The notes beneath the pieces are model-generated. The model was not told where the DNA came from. It ran no database searches and saw nothing but the letters and a program-made list of their open reading frames with translations. A DNA stretch of 23,373 nt from positions 1-23,373 of the IMG/VR virus record IMGVR_UViG_3300032050_000839. The stretch is one strand, 5' to 3'. Of the stretch, positions 13,786 through 21,183 are shown in pieces. Positions within the stretch are counted from its first letter, which is position 1. The number at the start of each line of letters is the position of its first letter. The stretch comes from a virus. The position numbers and the translations under genes were made by a program.

Positions 13786-13953
13786 TTACATTCCTCTCTC
13801 GTTTATCATGGTTTTTACTTCATCTAGTTTGGCTTTAAGCGCTAGCACCTGCGAGTACTCTAGCTTTGGCTCGCCCAACGCCATTCGAACGGGACGCAGT
13901 AGCTGATCGCTGTCTAAATACTTGTACGTGTAGACACCGTCGTTTTCACTCAT
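13786..13953 (-). CDS. 55-residue hypothetical protein
   Basis: This gene is short and easily missed. It starts at ATG 13953, reads MSENDGVYTYKYLDSDQLLR, then PVRMALGEPKLEYSQVLALK, and ends KTMINERGM before TAA. The start overlaps the oxygenase stop as TAATG, and its 3' end carries the ribosome binding site for the next gene, so it fills what would otherwise be a 170-base gap exactly. Four of its eight leucines use CTA, as elsewhere in the accessory and replication genes. It looks like a small helical protein of unknown role. Confidence 0.7.
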   Translation of the reverse strand: MSENDGVYTYKYLDSDQLLRPVRMALGEPKLEYSQVLALKAKLDEVKTMINERGM

Positions 13954-14528
13954 TACATCGTTCCTATCTGTTTGCCAAGCTTTTCTTTCGCCCTTATGGT
14001 GTCTAGATAGCTAGGTCCATGTGTATAGTACCAGTGATCTGGCTCTACGAAGTGAAAAAAGACCATAGCTACTTGATTAGTGGCGGGCGAGGGGAACTGC
14101 TCTCGCCAGTGCCATTGATCGTTGCCAAAGTACGCAAGTGACTGATTTGGTCTGAGCATGTACGGTCGGTCAGCCACCCAGAGCGCCCAGGGCTCATTTT
14201 GGTAGATGCACATGTCTATAGTGTACGTACAGGCGTTATTGTCCCGGTGCTTAAACAGGTTTGCTCTCTCTGTTTCATAGTGTGCAAATAGTGCGTAAGA
14301 AGGTAGAAGAGTGTCACTGTCAAAAGTCTCTCTGGCCAGCGGCAGCACCGATTCAAATGCCTGCATAAGGAGCGGCTCGGCCTGCGCACTCAAACAAAAA
14401 CGTCCAAATCCCGGGTCCCAAGACATCGAGCCGGTACCGCGTTTCTTGAGCACGTCTACTAGACTTTTGTGCATGCCTATGTCTAGTGTTTCCTCGATTA
14501 TTACCGGGTCTGGTCTGCGTCTGCCCAT
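13953..14528 (-). CDS. Predicted 2-oxoglutarate/Fe(II) oxygenase
   Basis: A 191-residue protein with a likely double-stranded beta-helix core. The motif LFKHRDNNACTYTIDMCIYQ (91-110) contains H94-x-D96, the first two iron ligands. NQSLAYFGNDQWHWRE (128-143) provides the distal H140 with R142 close by, followed by QVAMVFFHFV. This matches small phage and bacterial oxygenases that hydroxylate proteins or small molecules with 2-oxoglutarate and O2. I start at ATG 14528, which overlaps the previous oxygenase stop as TAATG; a longer frame to 14579 would overlap that gene heavily. It is a different subfamily from its neighbour. The substrate is unknown; the adhesin or modified DNA bases are both possible. 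Confidence 0.7.
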   Translation of the reverse strand: MGRRRPDPVIIEETLDIGMHKSLVDVLKKRGTGSMSWDPGFGRFCLSAQAEPLLMQAFESVLPLARETFDSDTLLPSYALFAHYETERANLFKHRDNNACTYTIDMCIYQNEPWALWVADRPYMLRPNQSLAYFGNDQWHWREQFPSPATNQVAMVFFHFVEPDHWYYTHGPSYLDTIRAKEKLGKQIGTM

Positions 14529-15166
14529 TAGTGAAACCACCCAACCACACAGTAACGCAGGCCACTTATGACCGGCCACACTTTGTGTGTGTACACGTAC
14601 GTCGAGGGAAAAAACACGACTTGGTTTGTTTCTGGTTTTATTTTTAGATTGAACTGATCAAATTCTATCTCGCCACCCTCGAAGTCTGAATTTAGGTAGA
14701 AACTCATCGACACACGACGTTGAAACATTTTGGCTGCGTCAGCGTGTCTGTCAAAGTGCTGCCCCGTGCCGTACTTTAGAAGCTGCCAGCCCTCGTTGTC
14801 TAGATCGCCACCTATTCCAAACTGCCTAGAGTAGGCGTCTAGCAGCGGCAGTAGACTCGCGTCTAGCAGGTCGCTTAGTACCGCCAGTACACCACCCGTG
14901 GCCTTTAGCTCCGGCGTTTTTGCGAAAGCCGGTATAGACACCGTCTCGACGTCGCGAATTGACCTAGTGAGAGCACCGGCTCTGTTTTGAATGCCACTGC
15001 CCTGCTGGCCTGGTTGCCAGATCAGTTGACGCATCTCTGTAAGACCGTCTAAATCGCGTATAAGCCCGGCGGGATCCCGCATAACGTTGGAGTAGCTGAC
15101 TATGCCCGGAGCCAATAGTTTTCCTTCTATTTGACTCGGGTTAGCGCCTACTGTCACTGTGTTCAC
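14528..15166 (-). CDS. Prolyl-4-hydroxylase-like 2-oxoglutarate/Fe(II) oxygenase
   Basis: The 212-residue protein has the full P4H-type core: LLKYGTGQHFDRHADA (129-144) with iron ligands H141 and D143, MSFYLNSDFEGGEIEF (154-169), FFPSTYVYTH (185-194) with distal H194, and PVISGLRYCVVGWF (198-211) with R204 for 2-oxoglutarate. Family members hydroxylate Pro, Lys or Asn side chains, and some phage copies may act on other substrates. The start is GTG 15166 with GGAG 7 bases upstream, overlapping the previous stop as GTGA. It is cotranscribed with, and downstream of, an adhesin full of Val-Pro linkers, which makes proline hydroxylation of that adhesin an attractive inference. The fold call is firm and the substrate call is not. 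Confidence 0.88.
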   Translation of the reverse strand: MNTVTVGANPSQIEGKLLAPGIVSYSNVMRDPAGLIRDLDGLTEMRQLIWQPGQQGSGIQNRAGALTRSIRDVETVSIPAFAKTPELKATGGVLAVLSDLLDASLLPLLDAYSRQFGIGGDLDNEGWQLLKYGTGQHFDRHADAAKMFQRRVSMSFYLNSDFEGGEIEFDQFNLKIKPETNQVVFFPSTYVYTHKVWPVISGLRYCVVGWFH

Positions 15167-15576
15167 TGTTGCACTCCGTTCTGTGGTAGCACTGCTTGAG
15201 GATTAAAGTAAAAAACACCGTTATCGTAGAAGTCACCAATTTCTGGAAGCCAGGGCTGAGTGGTCACGTCTACAATCGTTGGGCTGCTTTGCAGGGCCGC
15301 CGAAAGACGCTCTGTCGCCATAAGAGCCTCTACTACGGCTCCGTCTATAACTATAGCTATGAAACGCTGCCCCGGTATTGTTGGTGGTTGGTGTCTACCC
15401 TGTGGCACTCCCTGTGTCTGTGGCTGCTGCACGAGTGCTGTAATCGCTGTGTTGCTCTGTGCCATGTTAAGCGGCGAAGGCGCCGGCTTTCCTTCCGCAG
15501 CTGCTTTTCTCGCAAGAGCTGCCTGTAGCTCCGCAGAGTTAATCACTGAAAAGCCATTGTTGTTTGTAGTGCTCAT
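15163..15576 (-). CDS. Hypothetical tail-fibre-assembly-like protein
   Basis: 137 residues. The first 65 are Ala/Gln/Pro-rich and probably disordered. The second half reads RFIAIVIDGAVVEALMATER (71-90) and closes with PWLPEIGDFYDNGVFYFNPQ (108-127). This strand-helix layout ending in a G-D-x-Y-D-N-G-x-F motif is seen in small proteins next to phage tail-fibre genes, often called fibre assembly proteins. Its place two genes after the giant adhesin supports this, but I have only a motif-level resemblance. ATG 15576 overlaps the upstream stop as ATGA. Confidence 0.45.
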   Translation of the reverse strand: MSTTNNNGFSVINSAELQAALARKAAAEGKPAPSPLNMAQSNTAITALVQQPQTQGVPQGRHQPPTIPGQRFIAIVIDGAVVEALMATERLSAALQSSPTIVDVTTQPWLPEIGDFYDNGVFYFNPQAVLPQNGVQQ

Positions 15577-15848
15577 GACTGCACCTGAGAGTTTTCGTTT
15601 CCGTAGTCAGTAACGTTTACGGCTGTCCACTTCGGTGGGTCTAGCGGGCACTGGGCGTGCGGCAGCTTAGTTTTTGCCGGCATAAAGCAACCGCACTTAG
15701 TGCATTGTTTTGTTAGACCAATAAAATGCGGACAACCTTTGCAGATCTCCATTCGATCTGCTTGCAACTGCTCTTCTACACGTCCGTACTTGCTAATAAA
15801 CAAGTCCCACGGCCTTGCAGTTTTTGGTTTTGGTGCGTCTTCAGTCAT
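15573..15848 (-). CDS. Small zinc-ribbon-like phage protein
   Basis: 91 residues with a compact cysteine pattern: C36-x2-C39, C49-x2-C52-x-C54 and C67, in the context RMEICKGCPHF...QCTKCGCFMPAKTKL...QCPL. I recognise this pattern from many aquatic phages, where the gene sits near tail-fibre or structural genes, but no function is established to my knowledge. The Cys residues probably hold zinc. AAGGAG lies ideally before ATG 15848. It is the first gene after the adhesin and leads a set of four overlapping genes that ends with the two oxygenases. Confidence 0.7.
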   Translation of the reverse strand: MTEDAPKPKTARPWDLFISKYGRVEEQLQADRMEICKGCPHFIGLTKQCTKCGCFMPAKTKLPHAQCPLDPPKWTAVNVTDYGNENSQVQS

Positions 15849-15900
15849 GCGTTCTCCTTGTCTTTCGGTGTGCGTCGTGGTAGTACCCTATCATACGATG

Positions 15901-18900
15901 TTACATTTTTAGGTTGTGCGTGAGCATGCCCACCGTAAATAGCACGTCGTCTTCCTCCGTGTCAAAAATGTAGGCTATGGCCGGAAGGTCTATGACTGTC
16001 TTTTCCATCACTGGAGTCCACTCCAGGTCAGCAACAGTGTCTCCGCCCCTACGCAGTACTAAATCACCGACTTGAACCGAGCCAGCGCTAAGAAATGAAT
16101 AGGTGGTGTGTCGCCTGACTAGTATCGGGTGTTCTGGTGTAAATCGGTCTCCGTTTATAGAAACCTGTATCATGCTGGCCCTAGTCACGCGTACTTGTTG
16201 CACAACTGTCGTCAGCATTTGTACCGGCGTTAAACTCTCGCTGGACCACAGTGGCAGTGAGTAGACGGTCTCATCCGTGGTAAGTTCTGCAAATCTCACG
16301 GAGTAAACGACGTCACCTCCACGTAGGTGCTGCGCCTCCACCGGGCCGTTAGGTGTGGCGACTAGCGTAGAACCGACTATACAGCCACCGCCACCACTAG
16401 GTGGGTTGTAGTTGTCCTGCTGCTCCTGTGGAGCCGACGGCGGCACCGGACTCGACTGTGGAGGTGCCGGAGTCGGAGCTGGTTCACCACCACTTTCGTA
16501 AATCGCGGGAAGGCTCGGGTAGTCGATGCTAAACGGCGGGAAAGTCGGCAGGGTGAACGGCGGGAACGGCTGTGGGTTGTCCGGGTAGTAGTACGGGAAC
16601 GCGGCCGGTGCGTCGCTCGGCGGGGGCGGAAGCTGCGGTGTAGTCGGGGTAAACGGCTCAGGTACGAAGAAGTCAATTGGGATAGGCGGAATTGTCGGAG
16701 TAACCGGAGTCGGCGTTGGAACATTGCCGCCGCTGCAGTTGCAGCACCGCTGCCCGGCCGGAATGGCGTATTGGCTCGAGCCGCCTATGTCCGTGCAGCC
16801 GAGTTCGGCGCACGTGTAGTTAACTGGGTTAGTGATGGTCCCCGGGCAGTCAGGCAGGCCGCCAGTCGGCACAGGCACTGTTGTCGGCACCGGCACGCTC
16901 GGGGCACAGCCCAGGTCGTCGTACCGGTTGGCACAGCCGTCCGGTGTCCAGCACAGGTACCAGTTGCGAGTACCGCTTGGGCAGTTACTGTCGCTGGTGG
17001 TGTAGTTGTAGCTTTGCGTAGGGCTGCACGTGTTGCAGTTTGCTGCTACTGGCACCGGCACCGGTGTCGGCACAGGCACTGTTGTCGGCACGGGGACTGG
17101 CACTGTTCCCGGACACGGCGACGGAAAGGCGGGGTGCTGCAGGCACTGTGTGCTGTAGCAGGTGCCGCTCGCAGACTGGTTGGTAGCTGACGAGTACGTG
17201 CTGCAGCCGCCGCCGCAGTCGACCGTCTTGCAGTTCCACGGCTGGCCTACGATCGGGACTGGCACGGGGCCGTCTCCGTCGGCCACACAAGCAGTAACGT
17301 AGTCGGCACAGCCCTGCGGCGTGATGCAGTACGAGTTTCTTCCCGGTCTGGCGTACCCGAGGTCGTTGTTTGTGCACGGTTGGTCTATCGCATAGCCGTA
17401 CGGACAGCACGCGGCCGTAAACTGTGGCGGGTTGCAGCACTGCGAGGCGACCGGCACCGGAACGGGGATCGGCGTCGGCACGGGAACCGGAACGGCGGTG
17501 GCCACGCAAGGAGTGTAGTAGTTGTCGCAGCCGTCCGGTGTGATGCAGTAGGAGTACTTTCCCGGCTGGCCAAGCGTGGTTGTACAATTGACGTTGAATT
17601 GAAAACCGTACGGACAGCACTCTGCGGAGATCTCAGGCGGGTTGCAGCACTGTGCGTTAACTGGCACCGGTATCGGCACCGGCGTCGGCACGGGGACCGG
17701 CACGTTCTCGCACGGCGCAGGGTAGCCGTACAGCGCGAACTCCGCCGCAGGCCTGCAGATGGTGCTGTAGCACGTGCCGCTGCCGGTCGTGTTTGTCGGG
17801 CTGTAATACATGTTGCAGCCGCCGCCGCAGTCGCGGGTGGTGCAGTAAAAGCCGGTCGTGGCAACTGGGATCGGGATCGGGACGGGCACGGGCACGCTGG
17901 CGCACGCCGGCTGCGCAGCGGCCTCTATCGGAGGGTACGTACCTGCAGTGCACACGATCAGCTCTCGCCAGAAAGAGCCTGAGAGGTACGAGTCTGAGGA
18001 CTGGTTTTCGGTGTAGCAGCCATAGAAAGAAGGCGACGACTGGTAGGTGCCGCTCTGGGTGTCACAGATAGACTTTGCACAGCAGAAGTTAGCCGGGCAG
18101 CAGTACTTGTCGTTGTTTATGTACGTGACGACGTACCCAGCAGAGCAGTCGGTGTAGAAGCCAACCGGCCCGTAGCCGCCCGCGCAGGCCTGGGCGCAGC
18201 CAGCAATCTCCGGCCCCTGTGCCGGATACGGTGGGTAGACTGCGCTGTTTAACTGTGAGCTGGTGTACAGAGCCGAGTTGCAGGAGCAGCTGGTGGAGGT
18301 GCACTGTGTCGTCGAGTAGCCGGCCTCACTGCAGCTTCTCTGTGGCCCCGGCCAGCCTATCTCTGTGCCGATCGAGACCTGTTGAAACTGATAGTTTCTG
18401 GTGGTGTAGCTGCCGCTAAAGCCGTTGCAGACGCTGCAGACGCACGAGTAGTACCAGTAGCGTGTCTCGCTGAAGTCGTACGGTCCTATGTAGTTTTCCG
18501 CGGCGACCCACTCTGACCACTCTCCGGTGGAGCCGACGCGCGCTCTGACCTCCAGCGCGCTGTACTTGCCGTTGTACGACTGGCCGCTGATTGTCTTCTC
18601 TTGACCGGTGCCGTCGGACGTCCAGTTTCCTATGGTGCCTACGTACCAACGGTACTCCGCCTGTATGTTGGTGTTCGGCTCCCAGACGCCCGGGTAGCCG
18701 ACGATCACCATCGGCGCGAGGTTTATGGCGCCGGTCTGTACTAGGATGCTGGGAGGAACTGTGTTTATAGGCGCGGCGCCGCCGATTGTAACTAAGCCGG
18801 TGAAGGCGGTGCTAGTTCTACAGGTTCCAGACTTGTGGGCGACTCCGGCGTAGTAGGTCTGCCCCTGAGTAAGCGGCCCGACGTCTACGGTAGCCTGCTG

Positions 18901-21132
18901 CCCCGCCACAAACGGACCGGCGTTGCCAGAAGAAAATTCATACGTGGGTCCAGTGGACTCTACAGCGTTTAATATGCGGGTAGTTGTCACCTCGACGGGC
19001 ACGGACGAGCCGGCGGTAAAAGAAATGCGCAGGTAGCCCCCGATGCTGATCGCGCTCGCAAAAGAAGGAGCAGGTCCTACGCCTACAACTGTCGCCGGGT
19101 CCGTGAAAGAGATCGCGGAGCTCTCGCCGCCGCTGTTTGTCGCCGTGACAGTTCCAGTCCAGTAGACGTCGAGGCAGCCGCTGGCCGTGCGTGTCTGGCT
19201 GGTGGTTTCTGAGGTGACTATTCCGTTTAGTCCGGTGTTGGTCAACAAATTGCCGTTGTTACTGTACTGGTACGCGGCTATGTTCACTCTGTAGGCAGTT
19301 GCCGCCGAGTGGTCGGCGTCTATCGCAGGGGCGTCCCATAAAAATTCTACCTGCCTACCAGTGATAACAAAACGCAGGTTTGTCGGCGGGTTTGGAGCGG
19401 AGGCCTCTACAGAGAAGTTCGGGGTGTCTACGTAGTCCTGTGAGTCCACCTGCGTCTCGGACGCGTGGCCGTACAGTCTCGCCCTGTAGCGCTTGCCACC
19501 AACTAGCGCCACCGTGAGGGTCGTGGCAGTGTCGTTGTCTACGTACACCGTGTCAATGAGAGCGCCAAAGCTGCAGGGCGGATAGTCTTGCTGACTGCAC
19601 GCCGTAGAGTAGCCTGAGCCGCTGCTCGTGATATTAGACACATTCCTAGAGTAGCTGCAGGCCACCTGCGGCAGTGGAAATGTGTTTACAGACGTAGTGC
19701 AGTACCAGTAGTTCGAGCCCGGTATTTTTGGAAGAGGCGTTCCCAGGTCGTACAACTCTATCTTTGTCTGGTCGGAGCCCACGCCCGGCGTCCACGAGAT
19801 GAGCGCCTGTTGTGCCGCACGACTGACCGTGACCGTGACGTTTGTTGGCGGTTGCGGTCTGCCCACTACTGTTATTATCTTGTAAACTGCGCTCGAGTAC
19901 TGGAACGCACCAGTTGTTCCACGCCGACCTCGTACGCGGACGTAGTACGTCACGTTCTCTGGCACCATGCAGAACAGTGCGTCTCCTCGTTGCCCGACTG
20001 AGGTTACGGTGATTATCACGGGTTTGACCAGTGTCTGCTCTTCTATTGGTTTGAACCTGTCTTCTTCTGGTATGAGCGCAAACTCCAGCCTGAAGGTACC
20101 AGTGCTTGCGGTGGCGCCCGCTGAAACGTAGTAGTTGCACGACGGGTCTGCTGCCTGTCCGGTGGCCACTATAAGATTAGTCGGCGGCAGCGGCGCCTCT
20201 ATGATTGGACCGACGTACGAGTCTTCTAGTGACTCGTCACTTATGTACAACGCCGGAGTATAGTTACTGTACTCTACGCCGTCGCTGGACGCGGCAACTC
20301 GCACGTACACGTACTCATTTTCGTAGGCAGACGAGTTTGGGATCGTAAAGTTGTAGTTCGGCGAGTTTATAGTGGTGACCAGCAAATCTGGCAGCCCGTC
20401 TGCGTCTCTGGTCTTGTAGTACCTAAACTTGTAGTCGCTCGGCTCAGGTGTCCAGGTGCCCGGGTCAGTTGTCAGCAGCGCGCCTAGTTTTCCCTCTCCC
20501 AGAAGTTTTGGCGGAACTATGTTTACGGGCACTCCGGTGGACACGCGGACGTAGGTGGTTGTAAACACGTCTGTCTGCCCCAGCGCGACTTCTTCGCTGT
20601 CGTCGTTGATGTACACCTTGTTGCGTGCCGTAATCTTGCAGCGTAGGCGGCCGCGTAGCTCTTCGGCGGTCGTGTCTATGGTCAGTAGGTTGCTCTTGTA
20701 CTTTGCGTTAGTCTCGTCGTTAGGGTCTACTAAGTCTTCCCAACCTTCAATGGTGCTGTCGCTGGTGTTGTTCTGCCACTGAAACAGGATGTCTGTAGGC
20801 TTGCGGTAGTCGTCCGGCTCCCAGTGTGTAAAAAATGAGCGGGCCTGTAGAATCATGCCGTCTGTAACTCTTGTGTCCGCCGGTATCGTCACTCCGTAGC
20901 CGACGTCTACTGGCGTAGTCGGCGAGGTGTCTGAGAACCTGATGGTCGGTAAAAACTTGTTTACCGGGTCGCCGGGGTAGCTCACATACCAAGTGTTGTT
21001 AGAGAAGTTGCGCTGCCAGACTACGTTTGGCTTTTGCCACTCGTCTTGGCGGTACAGCTGGATAGAGCGCGCCAGCTTCCAGTTTGAGGCCGCCGTGCCG
21101 CTCGTCGCTGCGATTCTCCATTGTCTTGCCAC
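15901..21132 (-). CDS. Giant multidomain tail adhesin: Ig/FN3-like domains, Cys-rich modules, Val-Pro linkers, Hint domain
   Basis: 1743 residues. Residues 1-200 have the virion-attached pattern (SNWKLARSIQLYRQDEW). Ig/FN3-like domains follow, with signatures IVPPKLLGEGKLGALL (205-220), PLPPTNLIV (314-322), RPQPPTNVTVTV (425-436), APNPPTNLRFVI (579-590) and NTVPPSILV (790-798). Residues 897-1466 are cysteine-rich modules separated by Val-Pro linkers, 1471-1580 are proline-rich, and 1584-1743 form a Hint domain. It probably forms the distal host-binding tail structure. The start is GTG 21132, the first possible start after an in-frame TGA; it lacks a clear ribosome binding site but lies 4 bases after an 11-codon leader frame. 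GC and codon choice rise sharply in the Cys-rich part, which suggests modular acquisition. Confidence 0.85.
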   Translation of the reverse strand: MARQWRIAATSGTAASNWKLARSIQLYRQDEWQKPNVVWQRNFSNNTWYVSYPGDPVNKFLPTIRFSDTSPTTPVDVGYGVTIPADTRVTDGMILQARSFFTHWEPDDYRKPTDILFQWQNNTSDSTIEGWEDLVDPNDETNAKYKSNLLTIDTTAEELRGRLRCKITARNKVYINDDSEEVALGQTDVFTTTYVRVSTGVPVNIVPPKLLGEGKLGALLTTDPGTWTPEPSDYKFRYYKTRDADGLPDLLVTTINSPNYNFTIPNSSAYENEYVYVRVAASSDGVEYSNYTPALYISDESLEDSYVGPIIEAPLPPTNLIVATGQAADPSCNYYVSAGATASTGTFRLEFALIPEEDRFKPIEEQTLVKPVIITVTSVGQRGDALFCMVPENVTYYVRVRGRRGTTGAFQYSSAVYKIITVVGRPQPPTNVTVTVSRAAQQALISWTPGVGSDQTKIELYDLGTPLPKIPGSNYWYCTTSVNTFPLPQVACSYSRNVSNITSSGSGYSTACSQQDYPPCSFGALIDTVYVDNDTATTLTVALVGGKRYRARLYGHASETQVDSQDYVDTPNFSVEASAPNPPTNLRFVITGRQVEFLWDAPAIDADHSAATAYRVNIAAYQYSNNGNLLTNTGLNGIVTSETTSQTRTASGCLDVYWTGTVTATNSGGESSAISFTDPATVVGVGPAPSFASAISIGGYLRISFTAGSSVPVEVTTTRILNAVESTGPTYEFSSGNAGPFVAGQQATVDVGPLTQGQTYYAGVAHKSGTCRTSTAFTGLVTIGGAAPINTVPPSILVQTGAINLAPMVIVGYPGVWEPNTNIQAEYRWYVGTIGNWTSDGTGQEKTISGQSYNGKYSALEVRARVGSTGEWSEWVAAENYIGPYDFSETRYWYYSCVCSVCNGFSGSYTTRNYQFQQVSIGTEIGWPGPQRSCSEAGYSTTQCTSTSCSCNSALYTSSQLNSAVYPPYPAQGPEIAGCAQACAGGYGPVGFYTDCSAGYVVTYINNDKYCCPANFCCAKSICDTQSGTYQSSPSFYGCYTENQSSDSYLSGSFWRELIVCTAGTYPPIEAAAQPACASVPVPVPIPIPVATTGFYCTTRDCGGGCNMYYSPTNTTGSGTCYSTICRPAAEFALYGYPAPCENVPVPVPTPVPIPVPVNAQCCNPPEISAECCPYGFQFNVNCTTTLGQPGKYSYCITPDGCDNYYTPCVATAVPVPVPTPIPVPVPVASQCCNPPQFTAACCPYGYAIDQPCTNNDLGYARPGRNSYCITPQGCADYVTACVADGDGPVPVPIVGQPWNCKTVDCGGGCSTYSSATNQSASGTCYSTQCLQHPAFPSPCPGTVPVPVPTTVPVPTPVPVPVAANCNTCSPTQSYNYTTSDSNCPSGTRNWYLCWTPDGCANRYDDLGCAPSVPVPTTVPVPTGGLPDCPGTITNPVNYTCAELGCTDIGGSSQYAIPAGQRCCNCSGGNVPTPTPVTPTIPPIPIDFFVPEPFTPTTPQLPPPPSDAPAAFPYYYPDNPQPFPPFTLPTFPPFSIDYPSLPAIYESGGEPAPTPAPPQSSPVPPSAPQEQQDNYNPPSGGGGCIVGSTLVATPNGPVEAQHLRGGDVVYSVRFAELTTDETVYSLPLWSSESLTPVQMLTTVVQQVRVTRASMIQVSINGDRFTPEHPILVRRHTTYSFLSAGSVQVGDLVLRRGGDTVADLEWTPVMEKTVIDLPAIAYIFDTEEDDVLFTVGMLTHNLKM
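15904..16383 (-). other. C-terminal Hint (intein/hedgehog-type) autoprocessing domain of the adhesin
   Basis: The 160 residues after a GGGG stretch begin C-IVGSTLVATPNGPVEAQHL (block A, Cys1 nucleophile at residue 1584). They contain FTPEHPILV (block B, with the T-x2-H motif) and end VGMLTHNLKM (block G, His-Asn), so all residues expected for N-S acyl shift and Asn cyclisation are visible. Length fits a minimal Hint fold without an endonuclease. Only three residues follow the Asn, so no useful C-extein exists. The likely result is cleavage at Gly1583/Cys1584 or transfer of the adhesin C terminus to a nucleophile, as in hedgehog or bacterial intein-like domains, rather than splicing. Confidence 0.85.
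16675..17898 (-). repeat. Recurrent Val-Pro linkers of the adhesin
   Basis: Seven related linkers of 5-19 residues lie at residues 1079-1090, 1144-1158, 1213-1228, 1289-1293, 1343-1361, 1412-1422 and 1471-1486. Each is built from PVPVP, PTPVP or PIPVP units. At the DNA level they are imperfect GGCACCGGCACC-like tracts on the plus strand, between about 16675 and 17898. Such segments should form stiff polyproline-II rods that space the Cys modules. They are good candidate sites for recombination, slippage and prolyl hydroxylation. Confidence 0.85.
17113..17844 (-). repeat. Duplicated Cys-rich adhesin modules in A-B-B'-A' order
   Basis: Module A (residues 1097-1141, nt 17710-17844) and A' (1300-1340, nt 17113-17235) share C-x4-DCGGGC, SGTCYST and a final Cys-Pro region. 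Module B (1161-1209, nt 17506-17652) and B' (1231-1282, nt 17287-17442) share QCCNPP, CCPYG, SYCITP and GC. A partly related module C (1366-1409) with WTPDGC and a shorter D (1429-1466) follow. The even, conserved cysteines suggest disulfide-knotted mini-domains that fold in the oxidising environment outside the cell. I recognise no named family for A or B. Confidence 0.8.
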
Positions 21133-21136
21133 GTTG

Positions 21137-21172
21137 CTAAGTGTACCAGAGAGTGGTTGTCAATGCGTCCAT
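21137..21172 (-). CDS. Possible 11-codon leader peptide before the adhesin gene
   Basis: ATG at 21172 reads MDALTTTLWYT and stops at TAG 21139-21137, four bases before the adhesin GTG at 21132. An AAAGG just upstream of the ATG is a fair ribosome binding site, whereas the adhesin GTG has none of its own. Ribosomes finishing the short frame could re-initiate at GTG, so the leader may set adhesin translation. A frame this short can arise by chance. Confidence 0.3.
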   Translation of the reverse strand: MDALTTTLWYT

Positions 21173-21183
21173 GAAGCACGCCT

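Noticed and set aside
15849-15900. TATGAT hexamer on the minus strand as a promoter for the zinc-ribbon/oxygenase genes.
   Set aside because: No -35-like element at proper spacing, and the hexamer is imperfect. Read-through from the adhesin gene is sufficient.
16771-17190. Long open frame on the plus strand rich in Arg, Ala and His (also 17380-17982 on plus).
   Set aside because: It lies opposite the GC-rich Val-Pro and Cys coding region. The repeated linkers remove stops from several frames, there is no ribosome binding site, and the amino-acid content is that of a shadow frame.
16985-17620. Minus-strand open frame inside the adhesin gene (with others at 17385-17864 and 17657-17953).
   Set aside because: These are out-of-frame readings of the same repeat DNA. 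The main frame shows clear domains and a Hint C terminus.
16675-17898. Regular repeats that might suggest a CRISPR array.
   Set aside because: The repeats are imperfect, differ in length, and translate in frame to Val-Pro linkers of the adhesin. Spacers are coding modules, and there is no leader.
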